Notes: generated by a model not told the origin, from the letters alone. A stretch of DNA of 64,000 nucleotides from Fusicatenibacter saccharivorans (GCF_027667425.1 NZ_JAQEGR010000002.1:124001-188000), one strand, 5' to 3'; counted from the stretch's first letter, positions 9,635-17,926 are shown. Translations and numbers: made by a program.

Positions 9635-10528
9635 ATGGCAAAAAAAACTGGAAAAAAGACCGGAAAATTGGATCTGTTTCCGATAATAAATGGTATTATC
9701 ATGGTACTGTTTATAGTCATTACACTGTATCCGGTATTAAATACACTGGCAATATCATTAAACGATGGTACAGATGCCCTTCGCGGAGGAATTTATCTGC
9801 TGCCAAGAAAATTCACATGGAAAAACTATATCACCGTTCTTCAGAAGGATAACCTGATCACGGGCGCATATATCACAGTGGCGCGAACCATCATCGGAAC
9901 GCTGCTGGCACTGGTAGCAAATGCAATCCTGGCGTTTATTGTAAGCAGAAAACGCTTTCTGTTTAAAAAAGAATTATCCTTATTCTGGGTTATCACCATG
10001 TATGTCAACGGTGGAATGATTCCTACATTCCTGCTGTACAAACAACTTGGCCTGACAAACAGTTTCGGGGTATATGTAATTCCTGGAATGGTCAGTGCGT
10101 TCAATATGCTGGTAATCCGTACCTATATGAACGGAATTTCCGACAGTCTGGAAGAGTCCGCGCAGCTTGACGGTGCAGGATATACCACGATTTTTCTGAA
10201 GATTTATTCACCGCTCTGTAAGCCGGTATATGCAACCGTAGCATTATTTGTGGCGGTAGGACAGTGGAACTCCTGGTTTGATGCGATGCTGTACAACAGA
10301 ATGAACAGCAATCTGACGACCCTTCAGTATGAGCTTATGAAACTCTTATCATCGGTTACGAATCAGGGAACCTCTGTGGAAGCAATGAAAAATGCAGCCG
10401 GTTCGGTCACACCGACGTCGGTCCGTGCAGCAGCAACCATTATTACCATGCTTCCAATTATTTGTATTTATCCATTTTTACAGAAATACTTTGTTGCCGG
10501 GCTTACTCTTGGCGGAGTAAAAGAATAA
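9635..10528 (+). CDS. ABC sugar importer permease, YtcP type
   Basis: A 297-residue permease with six predicted helices and an EAA loop (EESAQLDGAGYTTIFLKIYSP). The C-terminus PFLQKYFVAGLTLGGVKE is the signature end of YtcP/LplC proteins. The frame is open further upstream, but the ATG at 9635 follows TAAGGAGG, which overlaps the stop of the first permease, and gives the standard family N-terminus. It forms the second half of the importer channel. Confidence 0.92.
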   Translation: MAKKTGKKTGKLDLFPIINGIIMVLFIVITLYPVLNTLAISLNDGTDALRGGIYLLPRKFTWKNYITVLQKDNLITGAYITVARTIIGTLLALVANAILAFIVSRKRFLFKKELSLFWVITMYVNGGMIPTFLLYKQLGLTNSFGVYVIPGMVSAFNMLVIRTYMNGISDSLEESAQLDGAGYTTIFLKIYSPLCKPVYATVALFVAVGQWNSWFDAMLYNRMNSNLTTLQYELMKLLSSVTNQGTSVEAMKNAAGSVTPTSVRAAATIITMLPIICIYPFLQKYFVAGLTLGGVKE

Positions 10529-10545
10529 AGATACTGCATTTTATC

Positions 10546-10574
10546 CAGGGTCATGCTGTTTTGGCATGACCCTG
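10546..10574 (+). other. Hairpin between permease and GH43
   Basis: An 11-bp perfect stem CAGGGTCATGC/GCATGACCCTG (10546-10556 and 10564-10574) is followed by AAATATTATAT rather than a T-run. It probably modulates read-through or mRNA stability between the importer and the GH43 gene. Confidence 0.65.
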
Positions 10575-10598
10575 AAATATTATATGAGGAGAGAGCAT

Positions 10599-12206
10599 AT
10601 GAAGATAGCAGGAAAAAATCCAATTACAGAACTGGATTATCCGGATCCAGATGTCATCCGGGTAGATGATACGTATTACATGGTAAGCACTACAATGCAC
10701 TTTATGCCGGGGTGTGAGATTCTGCGGTCGTATGACCTCATTCACTGGGAACATCTGAGCTATGTGTATGAAAGACTGGACAGCACAGAGGAACAGAGGC
10801 TTGTTGGTGAGAAAAACTGCTATGGAAAAGGCATGTGGGCCGCATCGCTCCGATACCATAAAGGGATGTATTATATTTGCTTTGTGGCGAATGATACCGG
10901 AAAAACATACCTTTATACTGCTGATGATATCGAAGGACCATGGGAAAAACGCATCATAGAAGGCTTTTATCATGACTGCTCACTTTTGTTTGAGGATGAT
11001 CATGTTTATATTGTTTCCGGCAATAGAAATGTTCGTCTGCAGGAATTGAAAAAAGATCTGGGCGGTCCAAAGGAAGGCGGACTGGATCGGATTCTGGTCA
11101 GTGATAGTCGGAATCCGGGGCTTGGTTTTGAAGGAAGTCATTTTTATAAAATCAATGGAATGTATTATTTATTCCTGATTCATTCCCTTCCGGACAGGTG
11201 GATGCGGACGCAGGCATGCTATGTATCAGACAGCCTGACGGGAGAATTTAGAGGCGGAGATGTGTTGTGTGATACCATGGGGTATTGCGGCCAGGGCGTT
11301 GCGCAGGGAGGAATTGTGGATACGCCGGATCATAAATGGTACGCCGTACTTTTCCAGGACAGAGGTGCTGTCGGCAGAATCCCGGTTCTTGTGCCAGTAA
11401 AATGGGAGAAAAATGTCAGAGTTACCTATATGCCGGCGCCGGGCGAACAAAAAGAGCAGATCATAAAAGAAAATTATCCGGTATTGGGTGATTCGGGAAG
11501 GGCACTCTGTGAAGTGGAAACAAAAAGCACAAGACCGGAGGAACAGTATCATTCGCTTGTGGAGAGTGATGATTTTTCAGAATGGAATCCGGACCAGAAA
11601 CGGCTGTTTGGAACGTTTGGATGGAAGAGCTGCTGGCAGTTCAATCACGAACCGGAACTTTCCTGGATTGAGAATGATGCAGAAAAAGGGTGCCTCCGAA
11701 TGAGCTGTAAAAAGCAGTGCAAAAATGTCACGCAGGCAGTAAATACGATCACCCAGAGGATGAAGTTTCCGATGTGCATAACAGAAGTAACCGTTGATGC
11801 GGAAAGACTGAAGGACGGAGATTATGCAGGTATGTGTGCATTACAGGGATGTTACGGCATGGCGGCAGTTACAAAGCGTGATGGACGGATGTTTCTGGTT
11901 ATGAGATCTCTCGAAGCGGAAAATGACAGCCTGGAAGGAAATCAGGGCAACAGTGAAGAAAACGAATGGGAAGCAGTGGCGGTTGAATCATCGAAAATAA
12001 GAATCCGGATGGAAGCGGATTTCCAGAACCAGCACGATAAAGTCCGGTTTTTATATTGGAGCGATGAAAAATGGAAACAGATCGGACCATGGCATCAGCT
12101 CTATTTCAAAATGGATCATTTCACAGGATGCAGAGTTGGACTGTTTGCCTATGCAACGAAAGAAGCAGGGGGAATCGCAGAATTCGGCAGATTCCGATAT
12201 TTTTAA
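10599..12206 (+). CDS. Glycoside hydrolase family 43 (second, beta-xylosidase-like)
   Basis: A 535-residue cytoplasmic enzyme with no signal peptide. GH43 catalytic residues are visible: Asp16 in DYPDPD (base), Asp126 in YHDCSLLF (modulator) and Glu178 in GFEGSHFY (acid). The propeller is followed by a C-terminal jelly-roll-like domain of about 210 residues, as in many beta-xylosidases. The ATG at 10599 after GAGGAGAGAG is preferred to an upstream in-frame ATG lying in the hairpin. It belongs to a different GH43 branch from the gene at 763, so the two probably cleave different side chains or linkages of imported arabinoxylan fragments. It is the last gene of this operon. Confidence 0.9.
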   Translation: MKIAGKNPITELDYPDPDVIRVDDTYYMVSTTMHFMPGCEILRSYDLIHWEHLSYVYERLDSTEEQRLVGEKNCYGKGMWAASLRYHKGMYYICFVANDTGKTYLYTADDIEGPWEKRIIEGFYHDCSLLFEDDHVYIVSGNRNVRLQELKKDLGGPKEGGLDRILVSDSRNPGLGFEGSHFYKINGMYYLFLIHSLPDRWMRTQACYVSDSLTGEFRGGDVLCDTMGYCGQGVAQGGIVDTPDHKWYAVLFQDRGAVGRIPVLVPVKWEKNVRVTYMPAPGEQKEQIIKENYPVLGDSGRALCEVETKSTRPEEQYHSLVESDDFSEWNPDQKRLFGTFGWKSCWQFNHEPELSWIENDAEKGCLRMSCKKQCKNVTQAVNTITQRMKFPMCITEVTVDAERLKDGDYAGMCALQGCYGMAAVTKRDGRMFLVMRSLEAENDSLEGNQGNSEENEWEAVAVESSKIRIRMEADFQNQHDKVRFLYWSDEKWKQIGPWHQLYFKMDHFTGCRVGLFAYATKEAGGIAEFGRFRYF

Positions 12207-12307
12207 CAAAAAGTTCCCGCCCCGGCATTTATAAGTGAAATTCCGTTGAATTTCTGGAAACTGCTGGTGATCTTTCTGGAGAGAACCATCATTGCCATTC
12301 CGCTGAT

Positions 12308-12361
12308 CGTGAAGGTGGACGTACTGTAGGATCAGGACGTGTTGCTACAGTTATCGAATAA
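12308..12361 (+). pseudogene. Fragment of tuf (elongation factor Tu) 3' end
   Basis: Fifty-four bases encode REGGRTVGSGRVATVIE plus a stop, the invariant C-terminus of EF-Tu. Upstream, in 12207-12307, no frame continues the protein, so this is a remnant, not a gene. A terminator follows at 12429-12459, probably the original tuf terminator. The fragment sits at the border between the xylan locus and the mobile element and marks a past rearrangement. Confidence 0.75.
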
Positions 12362-12428
12362 TTATAGCATAACATCTTAATTATATATATTGAGTACCGC
12401 AAGGTACATTGTGTCCAAACGTAAGATA

Positions 12429-12459
12429 CCCCGGAACCGTAAGGTTTCCGGGGTTTTTC
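12429..12459 (+). terminator. Intrinsic terminator after the tuf remnant
   Basis: The stem CCCCGGAACC / GGTTTCCGGGG (one bulge) with a GTAA loop is followed by TTTTT. It would stop transcripts from the GH43 operon before the mobile element. Confidence 0.8.
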
Positions 12460-12555
12460 TGTTGAGTAAAAAGTTTAAAATAAGGCTGTAAAGAATAGCG
12501 AATATATTAAAAACAGGCAGGTATGGGAAGAAACTGAAAATCTTCGCATATATGC

Positions 12556-12577
12556 CTGTGATACTGTTATGATACTA
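12556..12577 (+). repeat. Left copy of TGATAC-type direct repeat (possible integrase arm site)
   Basis: CTGTGATAC, 5 nt, TGATACTA: two GATAC units 11 bp apart, one helical turn. The same arrangement occurs at 20707-20728 with 19 of 22 bases identical. The last three bases are the repressor stop codon. Confidence 0.6.
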
Positions 12578-13189
12578 TTTCTGTTCGTTATTGGAAAATT
12601 TCTGTGCTAAAAGTTCATCTCGTTTACGGATTCGGGTTTCAAAATCCAGTTCTTCAATTTCTTTATGGGTGACGGGTTTGGAAGTGTAGTATTCCAACGT
12701 CTGTTTCTTCCACATATCAAACATATCTTTACCTGTGAAATAAGATTCCAGGCTTTCTCTGTTCTCCTGCAGATCGGCAAGAAAATTACACATATCTGCA
12801 TTTAAAGAGTGTTCCGGATCATTTCCATAAAAGCGAAGTCCGGCATACCATTTCTGTGTTTCTGTTTCTATATCACCGGGAAATTTATTATTTATATCCA
12901 GTTCATACCGGAGTTCATTGGATTCATTCATCTGCAATAAAACCCAAATAATATCGCTGAGAGTAGAAATCTGTACTTTATTTTCAGATAATCCAAATAA
13001 CCAGTCCAGTGAGACATGAAATTTCTGAGCAATAGTCAATAACACATCATTGGAGGGAGTAACCACACCATTTTCATAACTGGATAAAGTTGACTGACGT
13101 ATACCGATAGCTGCGGAAAAGTTTTTCTGATTCATCTTCAGATCAGTTCGCAGCTCTTTTATTTTTTCTGAAATAGATGATTCCTGCAT
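12575..13189 (-). CDS. XRE-family repressor (cI-like) of the mobile element
   Basis: A 204-residue protein with an N-terminal helix-turn-helix of the XRE/cI class at about residues 8-65 (MNQKNFSAAIGIRQSTLSSYENG) and a C-terminal region with no protease motif that I recognise. An upstream in-frame start is possible, but the ATG at 13189 follows AAGGAGG at good spacing. It is divergent from the excisionase/integrase-mob genes across an AT-rich region with repeated ATGATA half-sites, as expected for a lysogeny-type switch controlling element genes. Confidence 0.85.
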   Translation of the reverse strand: MQESSISEKIKELRTDLKMNQKNFSAAIGIRQSTLSSYENGVVTPSNDVLLTIAQKFHVSLDWLFGLSENKVQISTLSDIIWVLLQMNESNELRYELDINNKFPGDIETETQKWYAGLRFYGNDPEHSLNADMCNFLADLQENRESLESYFTGKDMFDMWKKQTLEYYTSKPVTHKEIEELDFETRIRKRDELLAQKFSNNEQK

Positions 13190-13255
13190 ATTATCCACCT
13201 CCTTAAAAGCTATGATTAGTATATCACAAATGATAAAAATCAACAATATAGAAAA

Positions 13256-13309
13256 ATATCATTCATACAGATAAAAATTATTGACAATGATTATTTAAAA
13301 TGATATAGT
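13256..13309 (+). promoter_or_regulatory. Promoter and likely operators of the excisionase/mob genes
   Basis: TTGACA (13281-13286), a 17-bp spacer and TATAGT (13304-13309) form a strong sigma-A promoter. ATATCATT at 13256-13263 and AATGATAT at 13299-13306 are inverted copies, the second overlapping the -10 box, and more ATGATA-like half-sites lie on either side. This is a plausible operator set for the divergent XRE repressor. Confidence 0.7.
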
Positions 13310-13366
13310 ATCAGTGAAAATGATAATTATAGATAAGGAGAAAATGATATGTAGAGACAGAACTAT

Positions 13367-13543
13367 ATGATTACAGCGGAAGAAGTTGCAGAGAGCATGG
13401 GGATTTCACTTGGATATGCTTACAAACTGCTTCGCAAACTGAACAAAGAGCTTGCAGATCAGGGATATGTAACCGTTTCGGGCAAGATACCGAGGGCATT
13501 CTGGGAAAAGAAATTTTATGGATATTCCCAGATTGCAATGTAA
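13367..13543 (+). CDS. Excisionase-like helix-turn-helix protein
   Basis: A 58-residue protein beginning MITAEEVAES with a MerR/excisionase-type helix-turn-helix (SMGISLGYAYKLLRKLN) and the basic tail found in Xis-like proteins next to clostridial tyrosine integrases. Six codons upstream, in the same frame, is an ATG (13349) with a good AAGGAG site, but its second codon is TAG; the sequence between is open. The original start was probably there (ATG GAG...), and an amber mutation now forces use of 13367, which has only a weak ribosome site. The stop lies 14 bp before the integrase-mob ORF. Confidence 0.7.
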   Translation: MITAEEVAESMGISLGYAYKLLRKLNKELADQGYVTVSGKIPRAFWEKKFYGYSQIAM

Positions 13544-13557
13544 GGGGGTGAGAAAGT

Positions 13558-15000
13558 ATGGCAGCATACAAAGATGAAGAAAGAGGAACCTGGTATGTTT
13601 CATTTTATTATGAGGACTGGACAGGAGCCAAAAAGCGAAAAGTAAAAAGAGGATTCCGCACTAAGAAAGAAGCATTAAATTTTGAAGCGGAGTATAAAAG
13701 AACAGCGAAAGCAGACATGGATAAAGAACTGTTTGATGAAGCTGTAGAACGATATAATATCGGGAAAAGAAAAGATCGACAGATTACAAATTACTATGAA
13801 AAAATCCGGCAGGGCAAACAGGAAAAATTGTTCCATGAAGTGATTTTCCAGATTGGAAATCGAGAAGATATGGCTGTCGGAACAGCAGAAGGAGGTCAGG
13901 CTGTAAAAGTACTGGATGAGTATGTAAAGGACTTCCAGAAACGGAATCCAACGCTACGGGTATTTGGTTGTTATCTACATCAGGATGAAGCTACGCCACA
14001 TCTACATATTGATTTTATTCCTTATGTAACTGATTGGAAAGGAAAAGGAATGGACACCAGAGTTTCGCTGAAACAGGCATTAAAAAGTCTTGGATTTCAA
14101 GGTGGGAATAAGCATGATACTGAGTTAAACCAGTGGATGAACCATGAAAAAGAAGTTCTGGCAGGGATTGCAAAAGAGCATGGTATTGAATGGGAACAGA
14201 AAGGCAGTCATGAGGAACATCTGGATGTCTATAACTTCAAGAAAAAAGAACGGAAAAAGGAAGTACAGAAATTAGAGCAGGAGAAAGAGTATCTAACTGC
14301 AGAAAACGAAGAACTGACAGCACAAATTGCGGAATCCAGAGCAGATATTCAGATTTTAAAAGACGATAAGGAACAGGCAATTAGGGAGAAGCAAGAAGCA
14401 GAACAAAGGGCAGAGGACGCAGAAAAAGAACTAAAAAGTCTGGAAGATCGTCGGAATGTGCTACAACCAATCATGGATAATGCCAGTAAGGAAATAAAAG
14501 AATATGGAATGATTAAGACGTTTTTACCGGAGGCAGGAACATTTGAACGTGCAGTACCTTACAGGGAGAATAAAATCAAGCCATTGTTTATCAAGATGAA
14601 GAATCAGATTGCTGCATTAGCTGGAAAGGTTGTAGAACTTAACAAAATGGTAGAAAGCTGGAAAAATAAATATCAAAAATCTGTTGAGGAATGTGATAAT
14701 ATCCAGAAACAGTTAGACGATGTACGTAAGGAAAATGGAAAATTATCAAATGATAATCAACGTTTACAAGAGACTTCGGACAGATATGACAGAGTGGTGC
14801 GTATTCTGGGAATGGAAACTGTAGAGGATGTGGTGCAGCAGGACATTAAAGAACAAAGGGCACTGGAAGAAAAACGGCGAATGGAGCAAATGCCAAAGGG
14901 AAGCGTTCTGAAACAGTTGGAATGGGCGACTCAAAAGAGTCAGATTGAAAACCAACAACGTAAGAAAAATAAAACAAAATACAAAGGATTGGAGATTTAG
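13558..15000 (+). CDS. Chimeric ORF: integrase arm-binding domain fused to MobV relaxase
   Basis: One intact 480-residue frame with two unrelated parts. Residues 1 to about 53 (MAAYKDEERGTWYVSF..., GFRTKKEAL) are the AP2-like arm DNA-binding domain that begins tyrosine integrases of this element type; the SAM-like and catalytic domains are absent. From about residue 57 (KELFDEAVERYN) it is a MobV/Pre relaxase without its first ~60-80 residues, including the relaxase motif HQDEATPHLHID with His148 and His150. A long coiled coil follows (residues 230-300 and 350-420). The simplest explanation is an in-frame deletion joining int to mob. The start has a strong GGGGGTGAG site. Without the relaxase N-terminus nicking is doubtful; DNA binding by the arm domain could persist. 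Confidence 0.8.
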   Translation: MAAYKDEERGTWYVSFYYEDWTGAKKRKVKRGFRTKKEALNFEAEYKRTAKADMDKELFDEAVERYNIGKRKDRQITNYYEKIRQGKQEKLFHEVIFQIGNREDMAVGTAEGGQAVKVLDEYVKDFQKRNPTLRVFGCYLHQDEATPHLHIDFIPYVTDWKGKGMDTRVSLKQALKSLGFQGGNKHDTELNQWMNHEKEVLAGIAKEHGIEWEQKGSHEEHLDVYNFKKKERKKEVQKLEQEKEYLTAENEELTAQIAESRADIQILKDDKEQAIREKQEAEQRAEDAEKELKSLEDRRNVLQPIMDNASKEIKEYGMIKTFLPEAGTFERAVPYRENKIKPLFIKMKNQIAALAGKVVELNKMVESWKNKYQKSVEECDNIQKQLDDVRKENGKLSNDNQRLQETSDRYDRVVRILGMETVEDVVQQDIKEQRALEEKRRMEQMPKGSVLKQLEWATQKSQIENQQRKKNKTKYKGLEI

Positions 15001-15003
15001 ACT

Positions 15004-15378
15004 ATGAAAAAACAAATTTATGATGAGAAAAATGGAATGAGCTATACGTTGCATGGAGATTACTATTTGCCGGATCTGGTTTTAAGAGAAGAAGAACCGA
15101 CATATGGAAAATATGGAATGTTACGAAAGCAGTTCTTAAAAGAACACAGATCAGCAAGGTATCAGTATTTGTTATTGACTGGAAAGCTGAATGAACATCT
15201 GAATCAGATTGATCAAGAATCCAGAAAACAGATGGAAATGCTTATGGGACAGATGGTAGAAAGACAAGGTGTAACTGAGGAATTAAAGGTACAGGATCAG
15301 ATGAAGTGGGTTAGGTTAATGAATAATATAAAAGCCAGTGCAGAAGAAATTGTATTGAAAAATATGGTATATGTGTAA
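15004..15378 (+). CDS. tnpV: TnpV-like transposon-encoded protein
   Basis: A 124-residue protein resembling TnpV of Tn4451-type clostridial mobilizable transposons: an N-terminal GDYYLPDL segment, the conserved GKYGMLRKQFLKEHR block, and a C-terminal MKWVRLMNNIKASAEEIVL block. Its function is unknown; it usually accompanies recombinase and mobilization genes. It begins 3 bp after the relaxase stop, so the two are translated from one message. The presence of mob and tnpV together supports mobile origin of the region. Confidence 0.75.
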   Translation: MKKQIYDEKNGMSYTLHGDYYLPDLVLREEEPTYGKYGMLRKQFLKEHRSARYQYLLLTGKLNEHLNQIDQESRKQMEMLMGQMVERQGVTEELKVQDQMKWVRLMNNIKASAEEIVLKNMVYV

Positions 15379-15623
15379 GTTGTGAAGGGCGGTCGATAAG
15401 ATCGCTCATTTACACTTTTGTATCTATTAGAATAGCACTTTAGAAAGCACTATGGTAAAATAAGGTGAAGGCAAGTTCGAAATTTGGGATATAGACTGAT
15501 AAAATTAAAGAGTTTGGTATAGGGTAATATTTATTAACAATGTGGGGATGAAAAATTTTCAATAGAATGAATTTGTTTAGATAATATGATAATTAAGAAA
15601 CATTTTGGTATTCGGAGGAAAGA

Positions 15624-17528
15624 ATGAATCTTATTGAAGAATTAAAAAATTATTGTGATATAAATAATCCGGTTGGTGCACTAATGTTGTCTGGAGAGTG
15701 GGGATGTGGTAAAACATATCTTATTAAAACCAAATTTATCCCATCAGTGAAAGATACATATGTTTTTGTATGTATTAGTTTATTTGGTATAGACTCTTTA
15801 GATAAATTAAGAGTTGAGGTAAAGAAAAAATGGTTGGAGAAAGCAAGCGAATTTGATAGTCTGAATGGAACAAAGGTTTCAAGAGTAGCAGATTCTTGTA
15901 GAAGAATATTTGACACAATCAAGGATAGGTTGCCTGAAAATTGGCAAAAAAAAGGAGAAGTAGTTTCTTCTATTATGGACTTGATTAATTTTATGCCTAT
16001 AAGTAATAGAATGTTTGAAAAAAAAGTTATACTTGTTTTTGATGATTTAGAGAGAACTAATATTTCTTGTACAGATCTTCTGGGATGCATTAATGATTAT
16101 TGTGAAAATCAGGGCTTTAATACGATTATTGTTGCAAATGAAGAAAAAATAAAAGATAGATCAGATAATGAATTATCATATCGTGAAATTAAAGAAAAAA
16201 TAGTGCAAAGAGTTATTCCATTTGTTCCTGACTATGAAGAAGTAGTTTCTAATTCTATAGAATTAATGTCTTGTGGTATAGAATATAAAGGGCTTCTCAG
16301 AAAAAATGAGAAATTATTAGTTAAAATTTTGTCAGGTGATTTTAATGATAACGCAATCATTGAACAGTATAAGGCTAAAAATTACAAACTTGGTAGTAAC
16401 AAGGAAAGAGAAGAATGTCAAAAAGAAGAGGAAGAACTTCGAAAACTGTTAGCACAAAGACCACATAATATACGAAGTTTTAAATGTGCTATTCAAGACT
16501 TTGAACGTGTATATAATAAGTTGGTCAAAGAGGACATTCAAGACTGTAGTAATTGGCTTCTTTCCTTTACATGTCTTATGATGACGAATAAAGCAGGATT
16601 GCTTCAGGAAATTACAAGATACGGACATTTGTTTTGGTATCTTAATGTAGAAAAACTTTATCCCGAATTGTTTGACGATAATTTTATAGTGGATGGATTC
16701 TCAAAGTGGGTTATTCAAGGGGAGTGGAATGAGGATGTTATTTCGAAAGAGATACAGTTGTTTTTGAAAAAAGAGAAAGCGGCTACCCCACTTGAAATTC
16801 TTAGAACATATAATTTACCTGAAGTTGATGAAGAAATAATTGATGAAGGATTTAAAGATTTATTAATAGAAGTATATGCAGGAAATTTATCTTTAGATGA
16901 GTATATCCTTTTCCTTTATAATTGTTGCTATTCTAGAATGTATGACTTTGATTTACCTACGATCGATTGGGAAAAAGTGAGAGAGGGTATTAGAAAGCAA
17001 ATAAAATATTTAGTTGAATCTGATGAAAAAGACAGCCATTCTCACAGAATGATTGGGGATGACAGTAAAGAACATTTCACAGAAGATGAATGGTCAGCAT
17101 ACCAGATTATAAAAGAATTTAGAGATAATAATGTGTGGATTTATGAAAAAAATCAAAAGCTCTATATTGATTTGATTAGTTCAGACTTGAATGTTGCATT
17201 TAGAGAGCTGAGTAATAAAAGATACAATAAATTTTCTCTTGAGATGGAAGCAGCAACAATTAATGCATTTAAGAATGCTGATAATATGGATAAAAATCAT
17301 TTTTCAGGGTGGTTTGTTGGGATTTGGGGACAGTACAGTAATTCACCAGAGATTGAGGGGCAAGGCACAACGGTATCACTCAAAAAGTTAAGAGATGATT
17401 TGAATTCTGTAATGCAGGAATATAAAGAAAAAGGCAAGAACATTGCGGCTGGGCATACACAAAATTTTATAAAAAAACTAGAGGCCATTATAAAAACGGA
17501 AAGTGAAGATACAACAGTCGAACAGTAA
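15624..17528 (+). CDS. KAP-like P-loop NTPase, candidate defence protein
   Basis: A 634-residue soluble protein with a Walker A motif GEWGCGKT (Lys30) and a Walker B motif VILVFDDLER (Asp140-Asp141). The spacing and the GEWGxGKT sequence are those of KAP-family/STAND-like NTPases. The C-terminal ~350 residues are helical, charged and not recognisable by eye. The gene is markedly AT-rich, stands alone between tnpV and a toxin-antitoxin locus, and has a GGAGG start site. KAP NTPases in mobile elements are suspected or shown in some cases to exclude phages (PifA of plasmid F is one). A defence role here is inferred from fold and location only. Confidence 0.75.
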   Translation: MNLIEELKNYCDINNPVGALMLSGEWGCGKTYLIKTKFIPSVKDTYVFVCISLFGIDSLDKLRVEVKKKWLEKASEFDSLNGTKVSRVADSCRRIFDTIKDRLPENWQKKGEVVSSIMDLINFMPISNRMFEKKVILVFDDLERTNISCTDLLGCINDYCENQGFNTIIVANEEKIKDRSDNELSYREIKEKIVQRVIPFVPDYEEVVSNSIELMSCGIEYKGLLRKNEKLLVKILSGDFNDNAIIEQYKAKNYKLGSNKEREECQKEEEELRKLLAQRPHNIRSFKCAIQDFERVYNKLVKEDIQDCSNWLLSFTCLMMTNKAGLLQEITRYGHLFWYLNVEKLYPELFDDNFIVDGFSKWVIQGEWNEDVISKEIQLFLKKEKAATPLEILRTYNLPEVDEEIIDEGFKDLLIEVYAGNLSLDEYILFLYNCCYSRMYDFDLPTIDWEKVREGIRKQIKYLVESDEKDSHSHRMIGDDSKEHFTEDEWSAYQIIKEFRDNNVWIYEKNQKLYIDLISSDLNVAFRELSNKRYNKFSLEMEAATINAFKNADNMDKNHFSGWFVGIWGQYSNSPEIEGQGTTVSLKKLRDDLNSVMQEYKEKGKNIAAGHTQNFIKKLEAIIKTESEDTTVEQ

Positions 17529-17567
17529 CGGGCTAGCTTGTTTTGGGCTATATAGAATAAAAAATTT

Positions 17568-17596
17568 TTGACATTTTCACACATGCGTGCTAATAT
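17568..17596 (+). promoter_or_regulatory. Promoter of the antitoxin RNA
   Basis: Consensus TTGACA (17568-17573), a 17-bp spacer and TAATAT (17591-17596) lie directly after the NTPase gene and point towards the converging toxin transcript. Confidence 0.8.
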
Positions 17597-17602
17597 GATT
17601 AT

Positions 17603-17693
17603 AGATAAAGAGTGCTACCGATAGACGGTTAGTCCGATATATGTTTTGACAAAAATTGCCGCTTAGTTTACCAGACCAGGGCGGCTATTTTTG
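17603..17693 (+). ncRNA. RNAII-like antitoxin RNA of a type I toxin-antitoxin locus
   Basis: A predicted transcript of about 90 nt runs from the promoter at 17568-17596 to a bidirectional terminator. It contains the block AGTGCTACC...CGGTTAGTCC (17611-17635), which is repeated in the same sense near the 5' end of the opposing toxin mRNA (17858-17888, minus strand). It also overlaps the toxin message at the terminator. Convergent RNAs pairing through direct repeats plus a shared terminator is the arrangement of the par/fst system of pAD1. Confidence 0.65.
17650..17693. terminator. Bidirectional terminator shared by toxin and antitoxin RNAs
   Basis: Inverted arms CAAAAATTGCCGC (17650-17662) and GCGGCTATTTTTG (17681-17693) differ by one base. 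The A-run and T-run at the ends allow termination on both strands. Confidence 0.75.
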
Positions 17694-17783
17694 TGGTTTA
17701 TTATTATCCTTGCCAAAGGTATATCCAAGACCAAAGCAGGTTAAGCCGAAGCTCACTACTGCTATAAAATCAACAATACTCAT
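17685..17783 (-). CDS. Small hydrophobic toxin (Fst/holin-like type I toxin)
   Basis: A 32-residue peptide: MSIVDFIAVV, a single hydrophobic helix to about residue 20, then a polar basic tail ending DNNKPQK. Size, one membrane helix and charged C-terminus match putative holin-like/Fst toxins of Firmicutes. The start has a strong AAGGAGGG site 7 nt upstream. The mRNA leader is about 100 nt long with possible stems, as in known type I toxins. It lies within the mobile element and probably stabilizes it. Confidence 0.65.
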   Translation of the reverse strand: MSIVDFIAVVSFGLTCFGLGYTFGKDNNKPQK

Positions 17784-17897
17784 GGCTTAGCCCTCCTTTC
17801 CAGTGGATTCTCTTTCGAGTTTCTATGTAATCAGAGGGTCACAGTCCCTCTGCTGAAGGACTAACCGCCTACCGTTATGATAGCACCCATGATGTAA

Positions 17898-17926
17898 ATT
17901 ATAGCAGTCAGGGACATTGTATGCAA
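17898..17926 (-). promoter_or_regulatory. Promoter of the toxin mRNA
   Basis: Read on the minus strand: TTGCAT (17926-17921), a 17-bp spacer and TATAAT (17903-17898). The transcript would start near 17891 and run through the direct repeat to the toxin ORF. Confidence 0.75.
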
